The notes under the pieces were generated by a model. The model did not search any database. It was not told the origin of the DNA and saw only the letters and a list, made by a program, of their open reading frames with translations. The position numbers were made by a program, and so were the translations under genes. This document shows, piece after piece, positions 40,401 through 55,400 of a stretch of 64,000 nt of DNA. Source of the DNA: Heliocidaris tuberculata. Its lineage: Eukaryota; Echinodermata; Echinoidea; Camarodonta; Echinometridae. Positions within the stretch are counted from its first letter, which is position 1, and each line of letters starts with the position of its first letter. The DNA lies in the NCBI GenBank assembly GCA_025618425.1, contig CM046841.1, positions 9,868,654 through 9,932,653 of the forward strand, read 5' to 3'.

Positions 40401-43400
40401 ACAGGAAATAAACAGTACGTTTATATGTTCACAAACTTCATACTTCTGAATAAGTTTGAATCACATAACTTGTGAATCATAAAAGTCATGATGGCCTGGC
40501 CACTTTATGCAGAACATAATCAACACTTCCAGATAATGGGTCCATTGCCCATGAATACAGAGTAAAAGTTACGATGTACCGTAATGGCACCACTCTTGGC
40601 GCACCCTTGTAATTCAGCTTCATTGCTGCAACGCCCTGTGTCAACTGCCCTGTCTCTGCAAAGCAAAATGAACGGATGCGATTGGCTCGCAGATATTGTA
40701 CTAAAAAAAATAAGGAACTATGTGGCGTTTTGCTCGCTGTCGATCGCTCAAAAAATGACGGCGGGCAAAGTTCGTTTCCAAAGAGAATTATCCACAGGGC
40801 TTTTTTATATTCTGCTGCTTTTTTTGTATTTTAGCAAGAACTTCCTCTTTAGCAGACTGAACAAAATAAATGATATGTACCATATTTTCTGTTTTTGATG
40901 TAACAGAGCTTAAGTTCCACAGATGTTGGCCAGACAAATTTTTTGCATGAAAAAACACTTCGGAAATAACTTATCTTTGTTCAAAGTTAGCTGTCTTGCC
41001 GAGGATGCTATGCTCCAGTCATGACGCGCCATTCCTACAACACACAGATCATGATGTAGGCAGCCCGACAAGCGCATTACAGAGTGCGCATGCGCAATCC
41101 CGCAAAGACAATGCGCGCGTAGCCAGATACATGTAGCTTCCTGCATATGGTTTCGTAGCCCACCGTGTACTAAGTGAATACTGTATACAACATAGTGATT
41201 TATCTTAGCTTAAGCAGTCTTCGCAATATCATTTGCGAAGGGTGCGACACCACTGGTGCAATGTGTGGCAACACTGGAGCAGAAAAAGCCCCGCAGAAGC
41301 GCCACAGTAGTGTTCGCGCCATAGAAGCAAGATGCAATATTTTACATGTAGGTGGATTTTATTCACAAGCATTTACGGCTTCGAATGGTGGGGTGATTCT
41401 TCAACAAATGTGGTAGTTCTTGAAAATTATAAATCCAAACTGTCAAACCCCTCCACCACTGGTGACATTACTGTACAACGGTTAGCAAGAGAGCGCACAC
41501 GCATGAATTTCTTTCGGTGAACGGTGAACGATTAACGGTGAACGATTTGGCTAAGAGCGCGCACGCGATGAACGCTGTATAATGACGTAACAATGACTGA
41601 CTTTGTAAAGCTGTAGCGCATGCAGGAACCACGTTTGCTCTTCCATGATTGCGTCGACGGAACAAATTATTCTGCATTCGAAACAAATCTGGTGATGGTG
41701 CCGATTGATGAAATTGATGATGAAATGATGATGGGATGGTGGTGGTTATCACAATGATGGTGAAGAAAAATGACAATTGTGAACTTCATGGTGACAACTC
41801 TTTTTTTTTTCTAGTCCAATTATAAATACGGATCATTCAAAGGCTTTATTCTTAACCCGCAAATGTATCGCATTTCTCGATTGGTTTAGATTGTTGTAAA
41901 CCTAAAACATATCAAGAAAATAAGAACATACCTTCATGTAAACTCTGTATTAATCTATTTTAAAGAAAATGTTCTTAAACCCCTTTGCCTGAATTGCGTT
42001 TGAAAATGTGTAGCGTACTAGCTTTTATACAATAGTCGATATTAGAATGATATTTTTAAAATTCATCTATTAAACTATTAATGTATCATGATGAGATGAA
42101 AATGAACTATCATATCATCATCATCATCATATGATATCATCATCACATCATCATACCATATCATATCATATATCATCATCATATCATCATTAACTCATAA
42201 TCATATTCATGATCATAATTATATTATCATCATCACATCATCATAGCACCATTATATAATCATGATCATCATCATAATCATCTTGATAATCATATCGTCA
42301 AAACAATTATCACCATCATCTTCATCAAACGCATCATTCACAAAAAAAAAAAAAAAATCAAGCCATTACATTTTCTTCCCTGCCCGACCGTAACTTCATC
42401 CTTTCACAGACACATGTGGTTCCCTTTTGAAATTCGATCTGTATCATGATGAGATGAAAATAAACTATTATAATCATCATCAAATATGATCATATCATCA
42501 TCACATCATCACCATACCATCATCATATCATGCAATATCATAATCATATCGTCATTAACTCATATAATCATATCAATTCATCATGATCATCATAATTATA
42601 TTATCATCACATCATCATATCATCATTATCATCCTCATCATAATCTTAATCACCATCAGTATCATCATCATTACCTTGATAATTATATCGTTAAAAACAA
42701 TCATCATCAATATCATCTTCCTCAACTCATCATTCATAAAAGATATCATCAAGCCAACATTTGCTACCCTGCCCGACCGTAACTTCATCCTTTAACACAT
42801 GCGGTTCCCTTATGAAATTCGATCTGTATCATGATGAGATGAAAATAAACTATCATATCATCATCACATCATGATAACATCATCATATATATTTATATAT
42901 CATCATCATATCGTCATTAACTCATATAATCATACATGTATCAATTCATCTTGACCATCATAATTATATTATCATCATCACATCATAGCATCATTATGTC
43001 ATGATTATCATCATTATCACCATAATCATAATCATCAGCATTATCTTGATAATCATATCGTCAAAACAATTATCATCATCAATATCATCTTCATCAAACT
43101 CATCATTCATTAAAAATATCAAGTTTTCTTCCCTGCCCGACTGTAACTTCATCCTTTCACACGCATGCGGTTCCCTTTTGAAATTCGATCTGTATCATGA
43201 AGAGATGAAAATAAACTGTAATTATAATCATCACATCATATCGTCATTAACTCATATAATCATATCAATTCATCATGATCATCACAATTATCATCATCAC
43301 ATCATCATAGCATAATTATATGATTATCGTCATCATCAATATCATCTTCCTCAACTCATCATTTATAAAAAACAATATCAAGCCAACATTTGCTACCCTG

Positions 43401-46400
43401 CTCGACCGTAATTTCATCCTTTAACACACATGCGGTTCCCTTTTAAAATTCGATCTGTATCATGATGAGATGAAAATGAACTATCATATCATCACATCAT
43501 GATACCATCATCATATCATATATTTATATATCATCATATTGTCATTAACTCGTATTTATAATCATATCAATTCACCATGATCATAATTATATTATCATCA
43601 TCACATTATCATAGCATCATTATATCATGATTATCATGATTATCATCATAATCATAATCATCAGCATTATCTTGATAATCATATCGTCAAAACAATTATC
43701 ATCAATATCATCTTCATCAAACTCATCATTCATTAAAAATATCAAGTTTTCTTCCCTGCCCGACCGTAACTTCATCCTTTAACACACATGCGATTCCCTT
43801 TTAAAATTCGATCAGTATCATGAGATGAAAATGAACTGTCATATCATCATCAAATATGATATCATCATCACATCATCATATCATCATATCATATATCATC
43901 ATCATATCGTCATTAACTCAGTACATATAATCTTATCATTAATTTATCATGATCATTATTATATTATCATCACATCATAGAAGCATCATTATATCATGAT
44001 TACATGTATGATCATTATCATCATCATAATCATCATCTTGATAATCATATCGTCAAAAGTATTATCATCACCATCAATATCATCTTCATCAAACTCATCA
44101 TTCATCAAAAAATATCAAGTTTTCTTCCCTGCCCGACCGTAATTTCATCCTTTAACACACACATGTTGTTCCCTTTTGAAATTCGATCTCTTTATACATG
44201 TACGAAGCGCCTTTCTGCCCAATGCCGCCGCGGTGTGAAAGGAACACAAAAAAAAAAAAAAAAAAAAAAAAAAAGGCGCATACCTTCATTGGCTGGTTGG
44301 CATATTTTTGCTCGTGTCTTGACATGTGATTAATGGACTGGTCATCAAATGAGGTCACAAGCCCAATTTTATGAATGAAAATGTTGATCGCGCGCACTCT
44401 AGACATCCTTTGCCTCCCACTGCCTTGCTTTTCACTTTCGCATAAATAATGGAGGATATTATTTTGGATATATCGCTCATGTACTGATTTCAGTAATTTC
44501 TTACTTCTTTGCTAAAGTTTCAGGAAATTGTGACAGTGTCAGATCAAGCTCGTTTAAAAATGTTAAAAACATCTGTTAGTGTATGAGTTATGAGATGCCA
44601 CATGCGAGTATGGAGCGACTGTTGAATATGCATGAGTTTGAATACTACGCCCGTTTAATAATCGCTTGTTCTGCAATAATACAAAACTGCCCAATCTTGA
44701 ATATACAAATTATAACATGGATGTGAAAGGCGACACTTGAGAAATGGTCGGTCAACATATAAGTGTATGTTATTATGTGGTTACGATCAGGGATATGCAG
44801 GCGGCAAGATGGTCGTGAGCATTATATCAAGCACCATGCACAACTATTTTCGAAAACATCCGGAGGGGGAGGGGGGGGGGGCACAGCCGGCCCGTACCCC
44901 CCCCCCCCCCCCCCCCCCCCTCCCCAACGAAAAGAGCTCATGGAAGCATGTGTGAAGCTTTCTTTAGTGCCCTTCCTTTTGGGGAAACTGCCGAAAAAGA
45001 CACCTAAAATGCTACTCACCATTTTTGTTTGCTTGTCACAAAATTTTAGGGTTGGTGTCACCCTCCCCCCTCCCCCCTCCCCCCCCCCAAGTTACTACAA
45101 GCACTTCCAATGTAAATTCGCGCAATGCATGCACTTCCACGGGTGAATTTGGTCTTCGAATGTATGTTTTATGAAATGAATGAGTTACCAAGTGCTCCAT
45201 GTTTGAGTATGAACATATGATTTTTTTAATGTAAATGTAACTGGCTCGATAATGTGCATATCCTGACCAAATGTGTACAAGGTAAAAGAAAAATCGTACG
45301 TGTACATCGTGAATCTCACTGTCCCGCATGCATGTATCGTTTTGAGTCATTAAACAATGGCGCGCGATCCCGTACATCTTTGCAAAGTTAGCCATTATGA
45401 CGTCACAATGCTTTTTTTTTTAATAGGGCGTGCAACTTTCGAGAGTTATGCGCGCTCGCAGACTCAGCACACGCATCGGTTATTCACCGAAACTAATTCG
45501 GTAAGTCAGCGGTGAACCATCGGTGAGCCAACGGGCAGCTAGCGGTGAGCTATCGGTGAGGCACCGAACATCACAGATCGGGGAGATACCGTTCACCGTT
45601 AACCGTTCGTTGTTCGGTGCGGTTAACGGAGTGACACCGATGCCAAAACCTGTAAGCGGTAGTGTATTTGAGGGTTTACCCATTATAAGAGGGATTTTTT
45701 TTTAAAAACTCAATGCAGAGAGTAGATTTGAGGCACTAAAGAGAGAATATATCAGAGAACATTCAACCAAGTACAATCACCATCAAATTAATCTTGTTCC
45801 AGACTTTAGCTTATCATTATATCTTCAGGCATTATCGTCTGTAAAAAATGCTATGATCTTACAACTGTAGAAACTGATGACTTTGCACCGCCTTTCTCCA
45901 TTATGATCAATTCTCTCTCTATACTCAAGAAAACTGTATAAATTAACGATCCCTTGTACCAAAAAAATTATTCAAAAGACCACTTTCTACATTTTCTAAA
46001 GAAAAGTGGGACTTCCACTCAGCAATTCTTAAAGTGGGTTTCTTTTTCAGAGCTCCTTTATAATTGATTATCCAAATAACTGTTGGACCATTTATAGTTT
46101 TGAATCACTCCCTGCTCCCATGTACTTTTTTTCACTACTCCTCATCCACTTACCTGACTTGGGGTCCTGTGTTAGAGTGGTTGAGGTCGCATTGGTCGCA
46201 GTGGAAGAGGTTGTGGTCTTTATCTCTACATATGGAATAGAATATTGCACATATTCAATGATGACATGCAATAAAAAAAAAAAAAGATAAAGCAACTCCA
46301 CTAGCAAATTAAAGGGGAAGTCCAATCCAAGAATTACTTGGTTTTAATTGAAGCAGAAAATCAGACCTACAGAGTGACAAAAAAAGTTTGGGAAAATTAG

Positions 46401-49400
46401 ACAACTACATGTGGGCAATTCCACGCCAAAGTGGACATGGCACTTCCAATTTGAAATTCCTATTTCTGACACAACTTTGGTATCAAATGAAAGTGTAACA
46501 TCTATATTCTATGGTTCTTGGTAAAAAAAACCAACAAACTTTTTATTAGATTTCATGGTCCAAATTTCAGTCTGCTAATTGACTTAATTAAATCTCAGAA
46601 AGTGAAAAATTACTAACAAAACTGGGATGCCCTCAAAACAACATATTCTGTGCAGAAGTCCTAACTAATCATGTTTCAAACATATTAGGTGTAAAAGATT
46701 TGAGCTCATGAATTTTTTAATGTTGTAAGTTAATTGTTATGCTTCAGTGACTTCCTAAATTAATCCCTCAGAAGTGTCCTTCTGTTACCGAAAAAAACAC
46801 ACACTTTTTTAAATATTACTTTTAAAGTAGTGATTGGAGAGGGTTGAAAATTTGTATGCAAAGCAAGTTTAGGTAGGCCTACAATTTGATGTTCATGTAG
46901 CTACAAAGCAGTTCTATCCTAATCAATTATTAATGAATTAATATGTCCTTCCGTTACCAAAGCACCAAAGCTGGTAACGGAAGGACAAAAACTGTGGTAA
47001 CAGATGGAAATAGGACAGGCTTTCAAGCACACCCAAGGAAAAAAGTAGGAGAAAAGTAGGTTCAAAATTTCAGAAAAAGTAGGGAGAAAAGTAGGATTCA
47101 GGAGAGAGAAAGTAGGATAAAAGTAGGAAATTTGCATGTCCTCAGGAATGGTTCTTTTTTCCATGTCAATACTTGACTGCCATGTGTTCTGACAAGATCT
47201 CACAATCTGTATTTCCTGTATAGATTATATCTATTTCATGGACAAGCTCAAAGTGATACTTTAAATAGCTCTGAGAAAACATGATAGAAGGAATGACTAC
47301 ACTGCCAGGTTCCTCTTCTTTGGGATGCAAGGGAGCATTGGGCCGATGGATACGGCTGCACTTCCATCTTGTTGTGGTAAATCTCAAAGACCCGGTAGTC
47401 TAAGACCCTAAGATAGTGTCTGAGGATGGGCCCCCATTTGGGGCTGCGTCGTTATTGGACAAAAGTTGGCCCTTGATTTTGCCCCCCCCCCCCCCCCCCC
47501 TTACACTGCAGTATGAAAAGGTAGCCCCTGACACAATTCAGGGGTTGGCTTTACATAGGCAAGGAAAAATAGAAAATAAGAGAAGGAAAAACAAAAAAAT
47601 ACACAATGAAAAACAGAAAGAAAAGACAATAGAAAATTTTTTAAAAACATGAAATACAGAAGGAAGAATAAAAAGAGATTGTTAAGAAGGGGGGAAGAAC
47701 TACAAAATGAAAAATAGCAATGAAAATAAAGAAATAAATAAGGAATTACAGTCGGAAAACAATAGAAAAATGAAAATAAAATACAAAGAAATACACAGAA
47801 AATACATATGGATGAATAGAAGAGAAATACATAGGGGAAAAGAACTAAATAATGAAAGATAGAAATGAAAATCAAACAAATAGGTAAGGAATTATAGTCA
47901 GAAGCAAATTGAAAAATAAAAATTAAATACAAAGAAAAAAAAAGAATATACATAAGGATGAACAGAAAGAGAAATGTAGAAAAATAAAAGGCCATGAAAT
48001 ACAGAAGTAAGAATAGAAAAAGATTACTAAAGAAGGGGGGAAAAAGAACTACAAAATGAAAGATTTGGTTTTTATTGTTATAACTCCATCTACCAGGCAT
48101 GTTTGTTTTCTATTCTGACCTATCTCTTTATATATTTTCTTTAAGCGTACAGGGACTTTTTTATGTAAGTGATATGCGCTATATAAGCAATGTTCATTAT
48201 TATTATTATTATTAAGATAGAAATAAAAACAAACAAATTGATGAGGAATTATAGTCAGAAGACAATATAGAAAATGAGAAGAAAAAAATAGCGAAAGGTT
48301 AAAAACTTGGGGAAAAACAATGAATTTCATAAGAAAAGATAGAAAACAAAAGGAGAAAAAAAAACAATACATAAGGAAATATACAAATAGATAAAGATAG
48401 CAAACAAGAACAGAAATACACAAGAAAGAAAACGAGGGGAAACAACCAAACACATAAGAAAGAGACATATAAACAAAAAGGAGAAAAATATATCAGGCTG
48501 AATGGAATGAGAACATTAAATAATAGGAAATATAGGACTAATTAAAGAAAGATAGAAAATGAGAGAAGAAAAAGACACACAAATACATAAGGAAGTATAA
48601 AAAAAGGGGGGGGGGGGGATACATAAGGAAAGATAGAAAACTGGAGAGTGAAAAACATAGAAATACATAAGAATAGATGGAAAGAGAATTGAATTAAAGA
48701 AAAACATAGGCAAAGAGAGAGATACAAGACGAAAGAAAGCAAAACAAAGAAATACAGAAGAAAAAATAGAAACAGAATATCAAAGAAATACACATGCAGA
48801 GATAGAAATTTTAGAAAAAAATAAAGGCTACAAAGAAATGCATAGGGGAATATTGAAAGAGAGGTAGGAAGATCAAAACAGTAACTATGTAAGGAAATAT
48901 AAAAAGAGAAGATAGAAAAGCAGAAAAAAGAAGAAATGCATAGGATTAGAAAGAGAATTACAAAGTACATGTAATACATCAGGAACAATAGAAAACAAGA
49001 GAAGGAAAAAAAATACATGTATAAGAAAAGATAGAAAACAAAACAAGTGAAAAGTGATGAATACATTTATAGAAATACAAAGAAATACATAATGATATAG
49101 AGGAAGAGAAGCAGATTGAAACAGAAAAATAAGAAAGGATAAAAAGAGCAGATGAGAAGGGTAAACTAAAACATAAAAATACATAAAGAAGTTTGCATGC
49201 AGTTGGTTTTGGTTGTGGGAGGGGGAGGGTCAGCCTCAGACCTGTTGCCAATTAACACTCTATGGGCCGAGACTCATTTTGTCAGCGTAACAGGGGTCTT
49301 ATTGGTAATATTCACATCACCTACATAGACTTACTATGCATAGTGTAGGACCTACAGTAACTGAGCTGCAATGAGATTCTTGGGCATGATAGCCTTGCAT

Positions 49401-52400
49401 AAATATCTCAAATATGTTTGGAAAAAAAGTAGGAAACAGTTGGAAAAGTAGGAGCGCTTGAAAGCCTGATAGGATCTTATATTATGTGTTTTAAGCTCAA
49501 ATATTACCCTAGATGAAGAAATTTCTATCATAGTAATAGTCTGATTAAACATTTGCCTCTCTGGAAACAAAATAAGATAATTACTAGCTTTGAAATCTCC
49601 TACAGATGCAAATGTCTTCTCTCAGGCAAATTTATGGCAGAAGTGGCATGCTGTATTGTATGTACATGTAGGTCTACTTTTACATCCTGAATGAAAGTAT
49701 ATGAGACTAAGGTTGATTACTGGTCATCTGATGGCATTGTGAATGAAACTAATTTTGTAGTACATATGACTTATTGCGTTACATTTTCCATGAATGCAAA
49801 AGACCCCCCCCCCCCCCAAGGTACTGCAACATCTGATTTTTGTCTCGCCTGCGTAAGCAAAAAGCGAGACATACAATGTAGGTGCCGCTTTTCCGACAGT
49901 GACGGCAGTGTCAACAATTTTGGAAATGCTCTCATTTCAAAAGTATACATGTATATTCGATTTCCCTGAAACTTGAACACAAGGGTTGTAGAGTATCACA
50001 AATAATGTGGAATAATTTTTAGGTCAAAAGTCAAGCTCAAAGGTCAATTAAGGTCAAATGAGTTATTGTGTTCCAAAAACTTTATTTTAAAAAGTATTTG
50101 TTCCAATTCTATGAAACCTGGCATCATTCTTGGAAGGGATTGTCTTCATGTCACCCTCTTTCAAATGAATACCCAAATCTTAAATTTTCATCACATTAAT
50201 ATTAGGCTTTGGAATCAAGAAAATCATAAGAAATTATTATCTTGCTGGAAATCACATGTGAAAAGCATTACACACAGGTGATTTTGTATGGGTACTAGTA
50301 TATGGGATTACAGACAAAAGAGACATTAAAATGTAATCCAAACCTTTTTGCTTTTTCTACATGAGAATTTTGTTTACAGATTATTGCATTTGCATTAGCA
50401 AGTAATCAACTTTTGCAAAAACCTAGATTTATAAAGGAATTAACATTAGACCCTTTATCCAGTTTGGACTAAAATCCTGCAGGGGTATTATGCTCTGTAA
50501 AATTAATTAACCATTGATTGGGCCCACATTGTAGCTTGTAGTTTTGAACAGGATCATGCTCTATTACTCTATTAGGCACCCCTGTCCACGGTACATAATT
50601 CTCTGGACTGTAAGAAATAGTCTAAAATGTGCATTTTGGTACCTTGCATGTGCGCACCCACATAAAATGCAATTGTGTTTTCACGATATAAGAAACAAAC
50701 AAGTAGTTTCCTATCTCCACTTGAATACAAAACACTGCTACCAATAACATGAGAGATAGAGAGAGAGAGATGGATAGAGAGAAACCATCATTAACACATT
50801 TGCATTGACTTTGAGCATTAGAATTTAGCTTTGAGTCTCTACAAATAAAGAAGTTCCATGATTCTTGGATAATCAAATTTTGGGGATGCCTTTTCCGTTC
50901 AATGGCAGAGTATGGGATAGTGATTACTCATTACGAGGCAAAGCCCTGCAATTCCTTGTTATGCGCTCATACATAAACCTTTCAAATCAAATGTACACAC
51001 TGAAAGTTTGTACTTACATGTATAGTCAAGTATTGTAACTCCGAACAGATTGTATTACCGAACGTGTAAAGTTAAGCGCCTAAAATGGGTTTTCATACGC
51101 GTGGGATTACGCGTATGAAAACTACACTATTGATACCAAGGTTGTGTCTTTTTCCCATAGGTTTCACACGTTCGGAATTACGGTACCTTTTTCAAGGGAC
51201 CAAAACGCCGCGTCGTTGGGAAGGGGTTCACTCGGAAGGGAATATCGTATTAAATCTACGTTGTCTTTTTAAAATTCTATCAACTTCTTTTTTTGTAGGA
51301 CTTTGAGCATTCAATATGTATAGTTTGACAGATATTCGTTTCATATTTTATTTGCTATCGTTGATTTTCTGAAAAGTGTTCCGACACTGGATCAACCACC
51401 ATATGTGCACTAGGCTTGGGCGGTTCTGCATTTAGAGAGAACCGATTCCGATTCCGACGCAAGGTCTCGGTTCCACTGCACTGTAGCTGTAGAGTCTATT
51501 GTGTATAGTGCAGCTTTCACAAATGTCCGATTTGATTTTCATATAAAAACTCCACTTTATGAAATAACTATCAAAATTCTACATACATGGCCAGGGTAAT
51601 CATAGTACAAGCTTCAATTTCATGACTGTAATGACGAAAACCATATTGAATTCGCGCTGTATGATGAAAACCGTTCGTCTTTTTCAAGTTTTCGCGAGCT
51701 GGCTGCTGGATGACTGTGCATGGTATAACCAGGAGGTGGCGCTATACGTCATGTCCTTTTTTTGTATTTTTCACATGGCCTGTAGGCGCCATGTTTTTTC
51801 TGTGGTTCCAAACGAACGAAACTCATTCTTCCGATTGATAATGGGTAGCTTAGCTCAAATCATTATTTTGTGGTGTCACTGTGGCGTTAATAATATATGT
51901 TTCCTCAAATTTTGGAGGGGTTTTTACTTAAGTTTCTTCCATATTGTATATTTTTTCAGTGAGATGATTTTTGACTGGTTGACCATTACTTTTTTCTTCA
52001 TTCTTCCCTCTTACGGTAACCTTTAAAAAAAATTGTTAGCATTATTATTCCTTCTCTTAAAAGACTCAACATGTATTTCTTAATTCTGAAGTACTTTCAC
52101 AATTAATATATTTGTGCCGCGAATTTTTTTAAAGACATGTAAGCTCTCTTTTCATTTAATATTTTTTTCTTAGACTTACTTCCTTTATCGTGATTTTATT
52201 TTTTGTTAATTCTTCAAACACTGAGTTTTCATTCTGGAGTACATTTCATTGATTTGTTTCAATTATTTTTATATCAATACACTGGATTTAAATATGCAGT
52301 AACCAGCAATAACATAATTGTATATATTTTCTGTCCCTACCCTCTGAATACTAGTATTCCTCTCACGGCTTGCCATCTCTCTTTTGCTCTCTCTCTTCCA

Positions 52401-55400
52401 AGCTCTCCTGTTAAAGTGACCAGCAAATGAGCTGACATGTGTGTTTGCATAGGAAAATGTGGCAATTTGTGTGAAGTGACCGTGGGCGTGTCTTCAACCA
52501 CGATACATACCAATCAGCGGTAAGGAATAGCTGAACTCAATCTGACCTCCAGCTCTACATACGCGCCGGTGGCGCGTTTACGTTTTACAACCTTGCCTAG
52601 GCATATTTTCCAAATATTGCAACGAAACGGCTCGAGCTCACTCTAATTATTGACTGTTGCGTGCAAGTGTGTATGATGACCATTACAGTTCACAGAACTC
52701 CTAAAGACGCGTCCTTATTAGTTCTGCAATTCGGTTCCGCCGCCTGTTTTTGTGTATACTGACCTAAGTTCCTACGGTCTGCAAATTAAGCTTAGATAAC
52801 TACATGTCACTCATGCCCTTCCATCAGGGGCAGATCCAGGATTTTGCATAAGAGGGGGGGGGGGGGGGCAACGTAGGCCCTACTGTATGTAGTGCATTTA
52901 AGCCTCCCCCCCCCCCCCCACTTTTTTCAATGATCTTTATTTTGATTTCACTCAATAATACATGGATTTTTTTCTTTTTTCAAATTATTTTCATTGAATT
53001 ACATAACAAAAAGACAATGAAAATCACAAGTAAAATATTTCAATGACTTACATGATCATATGAACATAGAAGATAAGGTTTAACACACTAAAATATGCCT
53101 ACATTACCAGAAATACAATCAATCATCACTAAAACTATTTCACTGAATTACATGAGCATGTATACATTAGAAAAGACCTTTAAAAATTTTTTTATAAGAG
53201 AGACATTGAGTGAAATCTTTCTTCTTTACCAAAACCCGGCCTTTAACCTCCCCTAACCCCACGTACCCTCCTTAAAAAACAAAAACAAAAACAGCCGCAA
53301 CACACACAGAAACACAACTCTATGTACACAATCACAAATCCTCTTAAATCTCTTTCAAACCCCTCTATCTAGCTCTCTCTCTCTCTCTCTCTCTCTCCTT
53401 ACCCCTGCATCGCCCCCAATCCTGCCATTTCGGTGCGATCTCTTCCATTAAACTCATTCCTTTTAATAGCTATTGCTTTTTCTTCATTTTGATATTCTAA
53501 CAAAATTTGAAAACATCTTTCCTGAGTAGGAACTCTGCCCTCTGACCTTGAGTTGAAAATAATATATTCATTAAGAAAATTACAGTAAAAGTACAGTAAT
53601 CTGTCATGACTGTGTACACAATGGTTCGTGTGGATCTGTATAGTTTTCTCCATATACTCTGTATCCCCCACAAGCATTAGGCCATGTGCTCTGTTTGTTG
53701 AGCTGAGCCTGTCAATGCGTAGGGTGAGCTCGAGCCGTTTCATGGTGATTTTGGACAAATCTGCCTAGGCAAGGTTGTAAAACGTAAACGCGCATCCCGG
53801 TGTATGTTGATTGCAAGCTGTGTATGGGTCAGTGGTCAGTGGCAGTGCCATAGCGTACTGCGTGTAATAACACACACACACACACACACACATGACCTTA
53901 TGTCAGAGGTGTCACTCAGAAATGTCAGCAGCCAAAGTGCAAATCCTTTCCAGCCGTTGGGTATAACTTAAAATAACATGATACACTCTTCAAACGGTTT
54001 ATTATGATAAGACAACCTGCAAAGAGCCTATGGGGGTTAGAATGGGGCGGGGAGTGCCGTTTTTGCTCACAGTTCTAGCGACCAGCCGTTTTTTAATCAG
54101 TTCAGTAGCTCTACTGTACATGAGTAGGCTTGTATCATGATCCTGAGACTTGTATAGAGTCTATGAATGTGGTATCGGGGGAAGGTCGCTTAACCCTCGG
54201 CAGTTCGGGCAGTTCGGTCAACTTCGTATGATCTAATTTTATGGCCTTCAGTCCGATGCAAACACACATGGGATCCCAATTGCTAGTCCCTTTAATCCTC
54301 GCTGATCACAACGAGGTGTGCGCTACTAACAGCGTTGTATACACACAAGCAGTCCGATACACACACTACACACACAACACACTGATAATGGGTCGATAGT
54401 TTGTAATATACCAAGCTCCTTGGTTATACACCACGAAGTGCATTCATATTTCCCACTGCTGCATGCGGGCTTCGTTTTGCAGAGCCGAGTAGCGGTGCTG
54501 GTATGACTGGAAGTTCAAACTTTCACTCATGCTGGGGCCGATTCCGAGGCTCTTATGTATTATCACACATCAGAATCGACTCTCGGAACCGCGGAACCGC
54601 CAGGCACGAGTACTCGACTCCGTACAACATGGAGTCGACTCCTCGGTTCTCGGAACGGGAGTCGAGTAGAATCGATTACCTGACTCTTGCTCCCAAGCCT
54701 AATGTGCACAAGGTAAAACTGAGCAATCTGAAGAATAGTTGGTTACAGTTGGATAGTTAGATACAGATTTTTTCAAAAGGGTTGTTTCCGGGGGGGGGGG
54801 GGGGGGGGTCACTCAATATATTGGACAGACGGGTATGTGCCGCTTTGACGACCCCCTTTTTCAACGGCCGATCGGCATTCTCAAGATACCCAAATTTCCA
54901 TAAACTGCCGTTCTCACCCTTCTCTCGCGTTCTCAAAATACTCAAAGTGCTCGTCTCTCTCCATTTCCTCCAGCGCGCCCCGTTCGCGTACGTATGTCCA
55001 TTCACTTGCGTGTGCAACTGCATAAGCATGCACTATAGAATCCCCACACTACATGTAAGTGCCGTAGTTCCTTAGACCATGTTTTTTTTGCTCAGCCGGG
55101 TATAGATCCACCATTCCAAAGACCGTTTTTCGCTTCTAGTCAGTTCCTTAGACCCCCATTTTGGGGTTGACTGAGGCACACCCCTGTCAAAAAAGTCTGA
55201 GTGCCCCCTCCCCCCCGGGGGTTGTTTACTATATTTTACAATAAGCTATCTCTCACCGCGTAGTCCTATCGTAAGATTGTTGCATAAGGAGTGTACACAA
55301 CAAGAAAATGAATAGTTTTACTAGAAAAGCCATTTCTTGCTGTCTACTTCATTTTTCCTGCTGATATCATCGAATAGTTCATTTTTTCCCCATGATCAGA

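Noticed and set aside
42486..43315. His/Ile-rich open frames
   Set aside because: Translation of ATCATC microsatellite sequence.
47501..49251. Phe/Leu-rich minus-strand frames resembling membrane proteins
   Set aside because: They are the reverse of an A-rich purine tract; hydrophobicity is compositional.
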